A stretch of DNA of 43,583 nt from Phycisphaeraceae bacterium (GTDB taxonomy: Bacteria; Planctomycetota; Phycisphaerae; Phycisphaerales; Phycisphaeraceae): the NCBI GenBank assembly GCA_029260715.1, contig JAJDCS010000002.1:1-43583 (forward strand). The letters are read 5' to 3'. Under the pieces are notes generated by a model, which ran no database searches, was not told the DNA's origin, and worked only from the letters and a program-made list of their open reading frames with translations. The translations under genes were made by a program, and so were the position numbers. Numbering within the stretch: position 1 is the stretch's first letter; each line of letters begins with the position of its first letter. Positions 43,389 to 43,583 of the stretch are shown here, in pieces.

Positions 43389-43460
43389 TGTGTGGATCGG
43401 TTGCGGCTGGCGGGTCAGGGTGCCGCGTCTCTAAAGCACCCCCCTAGGTGCTACGGACAT

Positions 43461-43583
43461 TCATCCGCATGTTGTGATTCCGGCGGCGAGCCAGACGAAG
43501 GCGGCAAAGTTGGAGGCCTTCTTCTCGTAGCGGGTGGCAACGCGACGGCACTGCTTGATCAGGCGGAAGAATCGTTCGATCAC
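43461..43583 (-). CDS. IS5-family transposase, C-terminal fragment (cut by window edge)
   Basis: The last 40 codons of a transposase reading in from the right edge to a TGA at 43461-43463. The peptide contains IERFFRLIKQCRRVATRYEK and KASNFAAFVWLAAGI, which match the C-terminal end of IS5-family DDE transposases (the RVATRY and FxxxxxLAA pattern). The Glu of the DDE triad would be that of IERFF. Its 3' side continues to about 43426, where AGCACC/GGTGCT (43435-43440 and 43447-43452) may mark the end of the insertion sequence. The other end lies outside the window, so completeness is unknown. Confidence 0.82.
   Translation of the reverse strand: MIERFFRLIKQCRRVATRYEKKASNFAAFVWLAAGITTCG

Overview
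The window is a GC-rich stretch of a bacterial chromosome, most likely a member of the Planctomycetota and probably of class Phycisphaerae. This is inferred from gene content, not from a marker phylogeny. The supporting signs are an LpxC-FabZ fusion inside a lipid A gene cluster, a PEP-CTERM protein, a large MoxR/DUF58/VWA locus, a YacL-type PIN-TRAM membrane protein, a tandem AhbA/AhbB-type fusion, and an EF-P with an unusual loop tip. I identify 36 complete protein genes, one transposase fragment cut by the right edge, and one RNA gene (SRP RNA). I found no tRNA, rRNA or CRISPR array.

Layout, left to right. 1-275: two degenerate tandem copies of a palindrome-rich element. 271-5543: an outer-membrane-type protein with a LacI-like operator, an FHA protein with a good intrinsic terminator, a long NfeD-family membrane protease, and a basic two-helix membrane protein. 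5703-14774: a five-gene plus-strand block (coiled-coil membrane protein, double-VWA protein, MoxR ATPase, DUF58 protein, BatA-like VWA protein), the largest putative functional system here. 14781-19997: minus-strand housekeeping and redox genes (efp, bshB1-like, truA, AhbAB-like fusion, flavin reductase, two overlapping Cys-cluster proteins). 20247-24920: an orphan HPt protein, then ompH-lpxD-lpxC/fabZ-lpxA. 24938-27785: a ClC channel and a membrane protein on the minus strand. 28148-32254: a PEP-CTERM protein, 0.8 kb of non-coding palindromes, a sulfatase-fold protein that has lost its catalytic residues, and an ECF sigma/anti-sigma pair. 32328-34771: ybaB, dnaX and SRP RNA on the minus strand, the same gene neighbourhood as in Bacillus. 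34898-39419: PIN-TRAM protein, MlaF and MlaD homologues, and an ApgM-family enzyme. 39600-43312: CbpA-like J-protein and ClpB. 43461-43583: the end of an IS5-type transposase.

Several themes link the genes. Envelope biogenesis is prominent: OmpH, lipid A enzymes, Mla lipid transport, NfeD, the MoxR/VWA cluster and the outer-membrane protein. Protein quality control appears as CbpA/ClpB and NfeD. Gene expression and replication are represented by EF-P, TruA, SRP RNA and DnaX.

The most notable non-standard signals are these. dnaX carries a run of ten A residues, and both alternative frames stop almost at once after it, which suggests programmed slippage producing a short gamma-like subunit. 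There are three families of intergenic repeats: nested-hairpin elements, a GC-rich palindrome that flanks ybaB as a perfect 46-bp direct repeat, and heptanucleotide arrays placed just before two start codons. The sulfatase homologue looks like a pseudoenzyme, and the SRP RNA has a non-GNRA-like apical loop.
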